From: Otatea glauca | Lineage: Eukaryota; Streptophyta; Magnoliopsida; Poales; Poaceae | NCBI GenBank assembly: GCA_036346275.1 | Contig: CM070725.1 | Span: forward strand, 45,694,104-45,758,103 | Length of the DNA stretch: 64,000 nucleotides | Direction: 5' to 3' | Part shown: positions 1 through 12,053 of the stretch, piece by piece | Position numbering within the stretch: position 1 is the first letter of the stretch | Layout: each line of letters begins with the position of its first letter | Program-made: the position numbers and the translations under genes | Notes under the pieces: model-generated | Told to the model about the DNA's origin: nothing | Database searches by the model: none | What the model saw: the letters and a program-made list of their open reading frames with translations, nothing else

Positions 1-1746
1 TGTGCGGTGAAAAAATGAATCGTCGATCAATGCACTGCTTAGTCTTAATAGGGGAAAAATCAGGTTTTCGCCGAGTCGGCGGGAAAAAGATTGCAGAACA
101 CCTAACCCTACTCTATGCTTCGTAATGATTCGCTAGCTCGACGTCCTGGCATACGGAGGCAGTCATGGTTTGACCAAGTCATATTTGGGACACGTTGCTC
201 CCCACGATGGGATGTTTAACCACTTATCGAACTAAGCGGGACGTGGGTATCCTCCAGTTTGGATTAAAAATATCTTCTTGTGATATGCACCACGTTGGGT
301 CGCTAGTTGGTTACCGCATGGTGGAATTATATATCACGGGTTGAGCCTGATAAGGCACAGTTCCAATGGTATGCCCCAAGATGGGTCGATAAGCTGTGCA
401 TCGTAATAAATGAGTACGGATACCGTTCGGATAAACCTTGATATGTCCCAAGATGGACCAGAGCTATATCCTACACCAGTCGGATATAGGTATCATTCGG
501 CCATGAGCCAAGAAAACCCTGATACGCTCCAAGTCGAGCCTAAGCTATATCCTATAGTAGTTGGATATGGGTATCACTCAGCCATGAGCCAAGAAAATCC
601 TGATACGCTCCAAGTCGAGCCTAGGCTATATCTTACAGCATCGGATATGGGTATCACTCGGCCAAGAGCCATGTAAATATGATACGCTCCAAGTCGAACC
701 TAAGCTATATCCTACAACAATCGGATATGGGTATCACTCGGCCAAGAGCCACGTGAATATGATATGTCCCAAGTCGGACCAAAGCTATATCCTACATCAG
801 TCGGATATAGGTATCACTCGCCAAGAGCCGCGCAAATCTTAATATATCCCAAGTTGGGCCTAAGATATATCCTTCGACAGTCGGATATAGATATCACCCG
901 ACCAAAGAGCCATGCAAGCTTTGATATACCCCAAGTTGGGTCTAAGCTAAGTCTAAACGACAGTCATAGATATCACTCGGAAGGTATTTCTTTATTATAT
1001 AAATTCCCTAGGCACTATGCCTGGGGAAAAGACTTTCTTACATTTACAGGAGTATTATACTTCTCCGCGGCGCACACGACCAAGCGCTTCCAAGAGAGCT
1101 TCCTTAGCCCTATGAAGGGCGGGGACAATTTCGAGGAAGGCGTCGATAGCGGCGCGATCGAGAGCAACAGCCTTTTCTTCAGCCCATTTGGCCATAGAGA
1201 GGTCGAATAGCGCCCACTCCTTGGTGCAGGAAAATGGAGGACTAAGCGTGAGAGAATAAATTCTAAAAATACTGGTTCGCTTTTTATAGCTGATACGGTA
1301 AGGTTGAAGTAAATGTGAAGACATAATGACATCAAAAGCCGAGGAGACTTGGAGTTAAGATAGTTTCAGAAGCCAAAGAGGTTCTCGAAAAATGAATTGG
1401 CACAGGAAGTCAAAACAACTTCGAAGACTGTCCAGTACTGATCCTTGAAGAGGAAGGATATTAGGGTTTCGCCTCGAGCGGGAAGAAATATCTAATCTTC
1501 ATATGAGATATGGGCCACATCCACAAAGCTACCCATAATCAACTTGTCAAACGAAAGATTATAATCAGTTGGAACAAAAACCGGGGGTTATATTCGAGTC
1601 CTTCATAATCCCCTTGCTGCAAGGAGAAGCATTCAAATCAAAGAAGAGACCAGTCAGAGGTTTATGCTAGAAGCTGAGAACGTTGATCCAAAGTTGAGAC
1701 CCAGATAAAGATATAGCAATCAGATCATGAATCACTCGGGGGCTAC
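1..1746 (+). mobile_element. 3' internal part of a Ty3/gypsy-type LTR retrotransposon (non-coding)
   Basis: This stretch runs into a polypurine-like tract (tcgggggctac, just before 1747) that precedes an LTR starting TGTGGAATA, the usual layout at the 3' end of grass gypsy elements. No gag or pol frame is left in it. It holds an ~80 bp tandem repeat (about 360-985) and a GC-rich segment (about 1055-1220) with an antisense open frame. The element must extend to the left of the window. Assignment to gypsy rests on the PPT and LTR layout and is inference; strand is taken from the PPT-to-LTR direction. Confidence 0.55.
360..985 (+). repeat. ~80 bp tandem repeat, about seven diverged units
   Basis: The motif 'gatatgtcccaag..' recurs at about 440, 521, 602, 681, 761, 841 and 923, a spacing of 79-82 bp. 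Each unit also carries 'gtcggatatgggtatcactcgg' or a variant, followed by 'ccaagagccatg'. Units differ by substitutions and small indels. The array lies inside the non-coding 3' part of the gypsy element. The open frames at 410-676 and 764-1210 are products of the repeat and have no recognisable protein. Confidence 0.85.
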
Positions 1747-2243
1747 TGTGGAATATAAGAACCCAGGTGTCTTCATAACCGGCCCAGAAGTGCCTGAGGG
1801 AGAGACAGGGCCGAGTGGAAGGCCCAGAGGATAAGCTCCGCACCAAGCCTTGCTGCCGTGCGCAAGAGGATATATCCTAGAGATAGTTGAACAAATATTT
1901 AGATATAAGAGATATGATTGTAATCCGAGTTGATTAGCAGGATAAGATAATGATGTAAACTCTATCCTGTAACCGATTAGAATCTAATAATCGATCGGAA
2001 TCCCTTAACCGATCGGGACTATATAAACCACCCCATCCCCATTATATAAGGGAGAGGGCGGGCAACAACATGGACACGAGCAATCTTAGATCCAAGAGAT
2101 CCAAATAATCTCAGCACACAGGACTAGAGTATTACCTCCTCCGTCGAGGGCCTGAACTTGTCTAAACCTTTGTCTTGTGTGACCTTCGAGTTTTAGATCT
2201 AGTGCCTGCCCCATAAATTCATTGTCGACCACAAAAGTCGACA
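1747..2243 (+). mobile_element. LTR of the gypsy-type element (3' LTR or LTR fragment)
   Basis: It starts TGTGGAATATAAG directly after the purine-rich tract and ends AAAAGTCGACA, so it has the TG...CA termini of an LTR. Inside are a TATA-like 'ctatataaacc' near 2019 and a second 'attatataagg' near 2041, consistent with an LTR promoter. Length is about 497 bp. I could not match a target-site duplication because the 5' end of the element is outside the window. Confidence 0.6.
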
Positions 2244-3530
2244 TTGATCTATACCCTACCTTGTTATTTGTATGCCATGATTTATTATCACCCTAGATTG
2301 GTTCACTATAGTTGGTTGGTACTGAAATCAACATGGGAAGTTTAGAACGCCATAGTTGCTTAGCCATGCCACGTCATCACATGTATCTGAATCATCAATG
2401 TTTAATCTTGACTAATGGAATATGGAACAAGGATATGAACTTGTGTGTCATGTGAGATCACACAATGAGATTGAGTTGTAGTGGCGAGTCATGTCATGCA
2501 ACGATATTGAATTGTTGATGGCACGTGGAGCTTGGTAATCAACTGGGGTGGTAATCATTTAGATTGGGGTAAGGGGCGAGTATGCCAAGGTGGGCCCGAT
2601 AGGCAGAGGGTATGTAGAAGTCTTGCTTCAATCATCTTAAGGACTTAACCTTGCAAGCCTTTGATCTGAATCAATCATACAACCACATGTCTGGTATGGG
2701 ACAGCCTGACTGATTAATTTGTGATGTCTTAGCTTGGTACTATCAATGGCGGTGTGAGTTCCCGAGTTATGGAGCAACTCACATGGCGCAAAAGGGGGCC
2801 CTGGTTGTGGTTTTTAGACCCATCAATGTTGAAACCTTAGCGGGTAGTACTTGGTTAAGCCAGAGCATTGTAAAGGCTTTGTCATGATCTCTTCGTCGAC
2901 ACACTAAAGGAAGTGTGTTAATCCGGAAGGCACCAAGAGACGATCATGTCATATGGGTAAAGTGCATAACCTCTGCAGAATGTGAAACTATTCGAATAGC
3001 CGTGCTCACGGTATCGAGCAATGCTCGGGAATTACAGTTAAGGGTGTTAGAGATTAATAAAATGAAAATTTGGGATGGATGGCAGGTTGCCATGGGAGGT
3101 TGGAACTTGATTAAGGAATGGAAAACTTGGTTTACTTGAGAAATGCTGAATCTATCTATTACTGTTATTTGTTTTACTATTTTTATAATCTATTTACTGT
3201 ATTTGTTCTCAAATGCTGCTTTACTGCAAAATAGCTATGAAAGCCATTCCTTTGGAATAAGCCTTGCATATAGCTATGTTAAAATTGCATTATGTGCACA
3301 ACTTGTTGAGTGCTTTAAGTACTCACCTTGCCCACAACAATATCATCAGTTGAGGAGTTTGTATCCATGCTGGAGGAGAAGTACTAGGAAGAGACGAAAG
3401 TTTAGGGTGCGAGCCTTGTCAATTGCCTGTGGTATACTGAGGGGTTTATCTACGTTTTTATTCTGCTGTAGTTTAATATGTTATTCAGTCTTGCGAGGCA
3501 TAGTCATGTAAGTTGACTATAAGGTCATTC
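2244..3530 (+). mobile_element. Fragment of a long gypsy (chromovirus-type) LTR
   Basis: The segment has phrases typical of long LTRs of grass chromoviral gypsy elements, for example 'gggtaaagtgcataacctctgcag' followed by 'cgaatagccgtgctcacgg' near 2955-3015, and 'gtactcaccttgc' near 3320. A related phrase, 'tgtactcactcttgc', occurs near 16982 inside the eL32 intron insertion. The open frames at 2915-3139 and 3143-3511 have no recognisable domain and are not called as genes. Boundaries are approximate. Confidence 0.45.
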
Positions 3531-3659
3531 AATTAGTATTATTTAATATATGATGTCTTTCATAATATTTCCGCTGTGTATGATTGTGATATTTACCGAT
3601 GTTGAGCCTGTGTGCACTAGCGTGATCCTGGACTAGTGTAGTATACACAGAGGGTCCGA

Positions 3660-4150
3660 ATTTGCATATTCTGGTCCCGACATGCACTATACCATTTATG
3701 TTCTTTTTGTTTTTGATTTTTGAAATATAACAAATGAAGTTCAATGCATACATAGATTTGATTGAGCAAACAAAAAAAGTTGGATTTTTTTTTAAATTTT
3801 ATATAATGGTACTGAGAAAATTATTAAGCTCTCATAAAAAATTTGGATCATGATCACAAATGAGAAAATTTATAAAATTCTGACAAATTACTGTCCCAAT
3901 TATGTTCATTTGGTTTTTGATTTTTTAAAGATAACAAATGAAGTTAAATTATTTTGAAAAAAATTATGTATGATCCTACACTTCTTAGGATGGTACCATA
4001 AATTTTTCACATCGTGATAAAGCATGTACAATTTTATAAAAATCTGATCGTATTTCTACAGTTTTTAAAAAATATATCAAAAATTCGGTTTTTCAACACA
4101 TTTTCACAGGAGATGACTTTCTTAAGGGTTATTGGACCAAATCCGGTCAA
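3660..4150 (-). repeat. AT-rich satellite-like repeat, inverted relative to 54490-55530
   Basis: Two diverged units can be seen, each with 'tttttgattttt..aa.ataacaaatgaagtt' (near 3708 and 3913) and then a 'ggatcatgatc'-type or 'atgatcctac' segment. The reverse complement of the same text appears near 54590-54900. No coding potential is evident. The similarity was judged by eye over several hundred bases. Confidence 0.6.
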
Positions 4151-4399
4151 ACAAAAGTAAAAAAACTAAGATCTCGACAAGATTTCTGAAATTACTGTAG
4201 CAACTTAATTTTTTTTGAATTTTTTTACTCCGACCGACATTTTAAAACTCGTTCACGTCCGGTAAACGAGATCCGGTGAAATTTCGAATAGATTTTAATC
4301 CTTGATGGATACGACAATGGAGTGGGATAATACTATTCAATTGCCTTGCCTCTACCGGGGAGGAGTTGGGAATTTGGTAGCAGGACAAGCAAAAGCATG

Positions 4400-5039
4400 A
4401 ATCTCAAAAGTGATACATTTCAGTTTCAGTAAATTTCCCGGTCGAAGGATTTTTTTTTGGGGGGTGGACTAAGGTCAAACTGTGAAATATGAATCCGAAG
4501 GAAGCAACATATGTCACATGACCCGAGGCAAAGGACGCGAGCGTAATTGCCTGGGCCCCTGGCTGGCGTAACGTAAACAACAAACATAAAGCTCCAAATC
4601 CGGGGAGCAAAGCCAGCGCCGCTGCAACATTTATCCACGTGACTCCCTCCCTCCGGGCTGCACTAGTGACGACCAAAGGAAACCCGTGCAGGGAGCAACT
4701 GTACACGCTGCAACATCCGCACCGCACCCTGCCTGTACATGCGGCAGCAAACATGGCCACCACAAGCTTCTCCAGATCGGCCGGCCGCAGGACCTCACCG
4801 GACGGACGATCCTCCTCCCCATGCACGTCACCGAGCAGAGGCAGGACAACCGAGCAGGGGAGGGCAGCAGCAGCCATGCACCATTGGTCGAGTATACTGA
4901 TCCTCCTGCGACGCTAATGTACAGTGCCTTCATGGCCGCGGCCGGGCAATAATTTTTGGAGGCAGCAGAGGAAATGCCGGGCGTCGTCCGTGGGGGCGCT
5001 CGCTGGGCCGCGCTGCCGGCCGCAGTGCCGGAGTACTGG
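4400..5039. other. GC-rich unassigned segment
   Basis: This block is clearly richer in G and C than its AT-rich flanks and carries overlapping open frames on both strands (4404-4877 minus, 4686-4952 plus, 4631-5059 minus). None of the translations shows a domain I recognise and no splice-linked partner exon was found. It could be a captured gene fragment inside a transposon or the remains of an exon. No function is proposed. Confidence 0.3.
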
Positions 5040-5416
5040 GGCTGGTGCAATATGGTCATCTCAATTTATTAATATGGTGCACACATCAATTTGTCCTATA
5101 TAAAAGATGAGAAAAGAGGGGAGAATGGAACTAGCTTTTATTTAGCAGTCATTATCGCACGGGAAACAATATGCTAAAGCCAGCCAAATGCCTGTGTTGG
5201 AGTCAACACGAGCGATCGTAAGTGTTAAAGTTAGTGTTTTGCTAATAACCACAAAGATAAAGTTAATGTTGAATACCCAAATTAAAATACTTTATTGTTT
5301 CTCTAGAGACAATATTTAGATATAGTTACTGTACAAGCTGGTTTTATTGCTTACTCTAGATGACATATATGAGAGATGGAGTAAGTAGTGGACTTTGTTA
5401 TTGTACCTGCTCTTAT
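5040..5416. mobile_element. MITE-like repeat, family with ends resembling TTAGAGCAxxTACAATA
   Basis: The right end reads 'ttgttattgtacctgctctta', which is the reverse complement of a terminus like 'taagagcaggtacaataa'. The interior shares 'agatgagaaaagagg', 'gcttttatttag' and 'atcgcacggga' with 58360-58590, and more weakly with 52985-53245 and 55690-55900. No coding sequence is present. The ends fit a Tourist/Harbinger-like MITE, but the left end is diverged. Confidence 0.5.
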
Positions 5417-5521
5417 AGTATTTCATCTAAGTTTTTTTAGTCGCATAGATCGAGTAGATATTAAAAATGATTAGATTATCTTTAATTATTATCTCTAAGC
5501 ACTATATTCAATACGTGTGTG

Positions 5522-5595
<74 letters not shown>
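5522..5595 (+). repeat. Compound microsatellite (TA)n-(GA)n-(GATA)n
   Basis: A run of TA dinucleotides passes into GA dinucleotides near 5539 and then into about nine GATA tetranucleotides up to 5595. It abuts the palindrome-ended element that begins near 5601. Confidence 0.95.
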
Positions 5596-5597
<2 letters not shown>

Positions 5598-5600
5598 TAC

Positions 5601-5993
5601 CTGGGACACCATGGTGCCTGGGCTCCACGATCCAAAACGGGTATTTTCGTTATGTATTTTTATGTGATACTTTTTGAATTTTTTATGATGCTGAGTTTAA
5701 CCAGTTTACTAACTAGTTCAAACAAGTTTGAACTGAAATTCAAACTAGAGTTTCCCTTTTTGATGATAGTTTGGTTGTAGGTATGTCTTGATTTTATATA
5801 TAAATCAAAGAAAGCATGTGATCCAAACTTATTCAAAATCTTTGAATTCGAGTATGCTTTTTCAAAGGTATGTGTTTCATTTGAATTGTTATAGATGGGT
5901 ATATGCCCTAAAACTGAAATTTTTGAAAAATATACTCGAATATGGCTTGAATTCACGCATTTGAAATCATGGTGGCCGGGCACCATGGTGCCC
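5601..5993. mobile_element. Candidate MITE with palindromic ends (accatggt core)
   Basis: The left end contains 'ctgggacaccatggtgcctggg' and the right end 'ccgggcaccatggtgcccc'. Each is itself nearly palindromic around CCATGG, and together they form inverted termini. The interior is about 350 bp of AT-rich non-coding DNA. The flanks are TA-rich on both sides (5522-5600 and 6004-6021), so a target duplication cannot be read confidently. Confidence 0.5.
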
Positions 5994-6021
5994 CATTTCG
6001 GTTTCTATATATATATATATA

Positions 6022-6645
6022 ATATAAATAAAACTGAGTATTTATTAGATGTATAAATGAAATATCTGACTAATTTAAATTAGAATATAAAATATATCTA
6101 CATCTAAGGACAAAACCGTTCCAAAAAAAATACGTGCAATACAGTTGGACGGAGGGAGTACCGCCGGTAGCTTTGGACGTACTACGGCCAAGCCTGATTT
6201 GTCTCGGTGCGTGCCGTTTCTTGGTTCTGCGCTTAAACTTCTCCCACGGCGGCTATGTAGTTGCGAAACGCGTGCGGTTTTTTATTTGTAGAATCAGGCG
6301 AGTTGGGATTATGCTAGTGGCTTTAGAACACGGACCTGAAAAACAGAGACAACCAAAAGATTGTGGAATTTCACAACGATTATATCACCAAATAGCAAGC
6401 AAAGTAGACATGCCAGTCGAAGTGGGACTTAAGAAACTGGCCTAAAAAATGGTTTTCCAAATCACGGCAATCGGTTGTGAAATTCACCTAATCCTTGAAT
6501 GGCAGAATTACCGTAGTTACACACAAGAGCAAAATTTCCATTGCGAATGTTTGGCCGGATTGCCTAAGGCAGGGTAGAATTCCAGGGACTCTCTGTCAAA
6601 CAAAACACTTGAAACCAAATGTACTCGCATCTACGAGACTATGAC
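6022..6645. other. Unassigned intergenic sequence
   Basis: No gene or repeat of known type is seen. The 103-residue open frame at 6134-6445 has no recognisable motif and no supporting splice context, so it is not called. Confidence 0.5.
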
Positions 6646-6978
6646 CAGGGTTCACAAAATCGAATTTCGAAATTCGCGGTACGAAAACCGCAAAAACCGT
6701 TCGGAAAATCGCCCAAAAACCGAAGGGTTAATAAATCAAATTTTTTCTGAAAAATAAAAAAAATAGAAAAACCGCTGCCAACTAAATGTTCATCGCAAAA
6801 CGGTTTTTGTGAGCGGTTTTTGACGAAAACCGCGATTTTGGGTGAAAAACTGCGGTTTTTGACGAAAAACCGAGCGCATAAATTTTTTCAAAATTTTTAA
6901 AAATTTAATTTTTTTTTAAATGAACGGATTTATCGAACCGTTTTTATTTCGAACCTCAACGGTAAATTCGAAAACCTG
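6646..6978. mobile_element. hAT-type MITE copy 1 (TIR CAGGGTTCACA)
   Basis: It begins CAGGGTTCACAAAATCG and ends in a weaker inverted terminus ..CGAAAACCTG. The interior is rich in 'cggttttt' and 'gaaaaccgc' motifs, as in the copy at 32897-33266. The flanking octamers ACTATGAC and TCTACGAC agree at six of eight positions, compatible with an old hAT 8 bp target-site duplication. Confidence 0.6.
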
Positions 6979-7299
6979 TCTACGACACATTCATGGCCCC
7001 CTCGTTTCCCATCACTCTGCTCGATGTCCTTCTAGTACCCTGTTAGCTTCGTCTTCACGCGTCTGCACGCCAGTTCTGAAGGGACGTCCGATCTGGACGC
7101 TCCCATCCGACGTTCAGTCTGCAGCCAATCGGTGGATGCATGACAACCATCACCCTGCATCTCTTCCTTCTTCCTCGATATTTTTACCGTGGCCACCCGC
7201 TTCTCTTCCTCACCATCCATCTCCTCGCAGCATCCATCGTGCCAAAACATCCTCCTCTCCCGCTTCAATATTCATTTTGACTTCAATTCACTAAGTTAA

Positions 7300-7660
7300 C
7301 TCAAAAAAAAAAATCACGGCAACCAAACCAAAATAACCATTGCAACACGAAGCTTCAACATCTCAAAATCTCAGATGCAACAAATCAAAAATATGTTTGC
7401 AACAAAACTAAAAAGAAGTATATCAATTTTCTTGGTGCAACAATTAAACGTAGTTGATGCAACAAAAAATAACTGATTCAATAAAACAAAAACATGTTTG
7501 CAACAAAACTGAAAAATAGCATCAAATTCCTCGCTACAACAATTATACATTGCTAATGTAACAAATCAAAATGCCAACCGCAGCAAAAATCTCTTACTAC
7601 AAAATTTTAGAAGGGGAATTACAACAAAATCAAAGCACTTCATTCAGCGAGTCGAAAAAA
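7300..7660. repeat. Region of reiterated 'gcaacaa' motifs with ~100 bp periodicity
   Basis: The phrase 'atgtttgcaacaaaact' occurs near 7391 and again near 7492, and 'gcaacaa' or close variants recur throughout. It looks like degenerate repeat DNA, perhaps from a Mutator-like element, but no terminal inverted repeats were found. Confidence 0.4.
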
Positions 7661-9049
7661 ATGACGTGACAATATTAAGTATTTGTGACAAAAAAGCCTA
7701 CGTGAGGAAGAAGACGTGGGGCGATGGTGGCAACTAACTCGATGCTACATCTCCACATTCTATTGGTCCACCCTACAACAACCGGCCCTCCACTCGTCAT
7801 CTGCCTCCTCTGGCCTCTGACCCACCGATCCGGTGAGCTCCAGCGGCTACTCAAAAGGGGATATATCCACACGAGCTACAGCCGCGGTGGACGGACTCAT
7901 TAGTGATAGGCTTTGACCGACAAACTGTGGCGCCCCCACCTCCCCACGTGTTGTCTAGCGTGTAGCCATGATGCCCCTTTCCTCGTCGATGCCCAGGTGG
8001 GGTTGTTGTATTTGGGAGTGGAGGTTTGGATGAGCATACGAACAGAGAAGATGACTAGAAAGTGGTTAGGTGGTTCGGCTAAAGCTTGCTAGGGTAGATA
8101 GAGAGAAAGATAGAGATATACAGAGAGGGGAGGAGGAGCAACTGAGTAAGGCACTCACGAGATCACGATGAAGGAATAGATGGTTAAACTTGCTTTGTGA
8201 TGTGGATAAAGTAGCTGTGTCTGGAACTTAAGGAGGAGTGTCTCAGACGTAAGCATTGTATCATTTCTGATGTATATATTCTACTTTCGAGTGTATTTAC
8301 TACTATCTCTAATATACCATCTAAACAGAATTAACATATTCCTTTATCACTTGGATACACTCGTATACTAATAATAAGACACTCAAAGGAGATTCACTAT
8401 TCTGAGAGTAGAAAAAAAAGGCTTTCTATATATATAAAAAGTAGGATAAGAGCGACGAAATTTTTAAAAAAATGAATTTTATCTATGATACACGCACCAA
8501 CGAAACGGGTCTGTGTCCATGACAGTGGTTATCCTCTCAGCCTTGGATGGCACGGCCCTCGCTACCATAGCGCTCCAATCCCGCAGCATCCTCGATTCCT
8601 CTACCTGTCGACGTCGCTACTCTTGGAGAGCTTTTCATGTCGATTCAACGTAAAATGCGCCGTGGAGGTGGCGATGACCACCGGACGCCGATGCAGTGAC
8701 GGCTCGAGCAACAGCTGACATGGCGGGCGGCGACATGACTGGATGATTCCGCGCTCCAGCGAGATCTAGCGTTCGAGATTAATTTGATGGTTGGATCAGG
8801 GAATTTGGGGATAGCCCCGCCGGCCCCAGGTGCTACCGCGGTAGCTATGCCATCTCAGAACCTTAGCTGTTTTAGCCCCTCCTAGTTATTTTTGCAAATC
8901 TAATACTCTTTCAAATAAATTTATAAAAATGATGTCATCGCCGACCACAAAAAGGACGGCACTGGGAGCTCGGTAGCACTAGCGTCTTTGGTACAAGGCA
9001 AGCATGCCATTTTCATTAGACAATTTTCTCATTTAAAAGTGCATTAACT
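7661..9049. other. Unassigned intergenic sequence downstream of the eL32 remnant
   Basis: Mixed GC-rich and AT-rich sequence without a recognisable protein. The open frames at 7675-7872 and 8485-8718 have no motif I know. Near 8830 there is a short palindromic stretch, 'gctaccgcggtagc'. Nothing else could be assigned. Confidence 0.45.
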
Positions 9050-9146
9050 TAATGCAGGGTACCACAACAAAATTGTCTAATGAGAAAATTAATGCAGGGT
9101 ACCACAACACTGATTAAGTTAATGCAGGGTACCACAACAAAATTGT
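9050..9146 (+). repeat. Three direct copies of 'taatgcagggtaccacaaca'
   Basis: Copies begin at about 9050, 9090 and 9120 and are followed by 'aaattgt' in the first and third. Pieces of 'attagacaattttctc' near 9016 reappear in reverse-complement, shuffled order near 9071-9088, so the spot has been rearranged locally. It lies just beyond the eL32 3' end. Confidence 0.8.
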
Positions 9147-12053
9147 AGCTGCGCAACTCATTAGAGGGCATTCCTATAAGAAAACTAACACGGGAGGCAA
9201 CTTCTCAAAGCAGGGGCAGTTTCCTACAAACAATTCGACCAAAACAGCAGACTGAAGAACTTTTCACTCATCCTCCTGGCTGCGAAGCCTGGCAAACTTG
9301 TTCGTGACCACGATATCAAGCTGTGCAGCACGCTCCACAATCTCCTTGCGCTTCTTCGTGGAGACGTTGTGGACGATATCGGCAGTCGGCACAGTATGTC
9401 CTGTTTGCAAGAAAAGATGTGCAACCAGGATTAATCCTAACAATTAGCATGATTTATAAAAGTGCACAAAAGGGCACATTTAACTTGAGCTCATAAGAGT
9501 GATCAACAGCTCATTTAACTAGACAATATTCAGTTATCAAACCCAATCATTACGGTAAACTGATAAGTGTGATAAACCGGGGTTATCAGCTTAATTAAAT
9601 GATTAATTAAACAATAAAAACATGATTAGCCAAGAAAAATTAAAATGTAAGGATTTGAGAGGTGCCGTCAGTCCCGCAGTGAAGGTATCGCTCATCGAGG
9701 TACCCGACCTGTCCGAGACCTAGGCCGGCCCCTCTCGTTATATCGGGGGTTCATCATTCGGCGCTTTAGGATCTTACCTGGTACGGTTGCGGGTACCGTT
9801 AGAATTTGGAGCGAGTTATGACGGTAATGCCCTTAAGGCCAATAGCCACAGTAAAAAGCCCAAGGGCCATAAGGTAAAATGGCAGCCAGGGGAGTGAATA
9901 AAGAGCAGCCAGCATTGCCAGCCGAGTGAGCCAGCACAAAGCCAACCCATTCACAGCCGAGAGCACAACCAGCAGCCAGCTCATTTCCCATTCCTCCTTC
10001 ACCCAAACCAAGAGCAAGCAGCCGAAGCAAGAGGAGGAGGAGGAGGAGCCATCCGAAGGAAGCCAGAAGGGAGGCGATCCAGCCGCCTTCCAGAAGAGAA
10101 GGAGAGGAGATCACCCAAGAGAGGTGGTTCAGAGGCCATCCAGAAGCCATCTAGAAGAGGAGGCAAGGAGGAAGCTCCAGAAGCAAGAAGAGCAGCTCGG
10201 CTTCCTCTTCCTCAACTCCAACCTCCTCTTCAGCTAGCACCATCACCCGATCAGAACCCTCAGGTGCACACCACTAGTAGTTAGCACATGTGGTAGCGTA
10301 GGGTAGATCAGGTGGTCTTCCCCATGGTCTCAGTAGTTGAGCTAGCCATTAGGGTAGTATCTGTTCTTCTTTCTTGGGTAGATCAAGCCCTCCCCAACAA
10401 TTCATTATAGACCCCCCATTATTCCAAGTAATAATCAGTAAAATGTGCAAAGCAAAAATCTGCAAGAATAAAAGATGGGTAGAAACCCTAGCTCTGTGTG
10501 CGGGTAGAAGAGAGCAGCCATGGGCGGCGCCGAGCAGCTGTCGGCCCTGGAGAAGCCGGCAAGGGGGAGGGGAAGAGCTCGGCTGTATGGGCCCGAGTCG
10601 CGCTGAAGCGCCGCAGAACCAGCGCAGAGAGAGAGGCGGCGCTCGGGTTCTGCGTCGGCCAGTGAGGCGGAGGCGAGCCACAGCAGAGGCGATCGCGGGC
10701 CGAGCCACCCGTCGGGATGGAGTAGGCCGGAGCTGTGCGGCAGGAGGCGACGAGGAGATCTGGCGACCGACCGGCGGGCGCAGGAAGAGGCGCCGACGGT
10801 AGGGGAGGAGAGGCGGCGCCGTGGGAAGCTAGCTGTGCGAGAGGAGGGAGAAGGCGCAGGGCCGAAGGCCTTTGGCCAAATCGGCCAGAGCAGAGAGATA
10901 AGAAAGGGGAGAAGGAAGCAGCGATGCAGCCGAGGTTTCGGCCAGAAGCAAGAAAAGGCAGAGGGAAAGGAAGAAAACAAAGAAGAGAAAAAAAGAAAGA
11001 GAAGAGAGAAAAGAAGAGAGAAAAGTGAGGTGGGAAAAGGGTAGAAAAATAATTCGTGTCGCGGACCGCGTTGATTTTGTTGATCAACTTGCGGATTGCA
11101 TAAAAATCGACAACTGATATGAATTAAATAGTGCCAAGACAAAAATATACGGCAGATCAGAAATTGGTTAGACACCAGAATAAATTATTCACATTAATCG
11201 CCCTGGATAATGTTGTATGCGTTGTGGTCGACTGAGCATCCCAAATCAATCGTAACCAATCTTGAGCGGGACGATCCTTCTGCTTATATCCCAGGCAAGA
11301 TCTCTATTGACCATCTTTACTAAATACTTTGAATGCTTTTCTATAAATATCTATATCATTACTGTATGAAAAATCTTATATTGCAATTGAAAACCTTAAA
11401 TTGGATTCGGATGGAAAGATGGTTTGTGATGAGATGATGTGATGATGAGTTGGTAATTGAGAATATGGAATTGATGTTTGGCTCGTCCAACGAATGGAGC
11501 CGTGGATGTGCGTATATGTATATATGGTGGGTAGAGGGCGCCGATGAGAAGGGAATGACCGACGGGGTCCTCTACATAGGCTATAATATAAGATCAACCA
11601 ATTGCACTTGGGCAATGAGCCGTATTTTAATATCAACCATAGCGAGATAAATCCCTGTCAGAAAAGGTTATCCTATGAAGATATTATGATCTCCACATTG
11701 GGAAATAAGTAGATAATTAGGAGTGTGAAGCTGGGTATGCCGGGAGTCCCAGTGAGAGACACGATATCAACTGCGGTTGATCAGGCGCTATATTTAAAGC
11801 CTAGAGGAGTATCAGTGCTGCTGCGGTAGCATGGTACAACTGGTATGCTGAGGGTAAGTGGGGAACAGTTGAGGATGAAGAGGAACGCGGTATACTACGC
11901 TAGCACAAAAAAATATACCACATAACCAGAAAGCTACTCGCAAGAAGGGGATCATAGATTAGGTTACCACTAGACGCGCAGTTGCGGAATCCTTCGCGAG
12001 TCGATGTAGTGGATCGTCCTCGCCGCCGTCGTTGCGTCGATGGAGTGGATCGT

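Noticed and set aside
4404..4877. 157-residue minus-strand frame, hydrophobic in its second half
   Set aside because: No recognisable motif, overlapping open frames on both strands, and no splice partners.
10435..11175. 246-residue minus-strand frame and overlapping frames at 10374-11044
   Set aside because: Low-complexity Ser/Leu/Pro or Arg/Glu text from a purine-rich LTR segment; no domain, and both strands are equally open.
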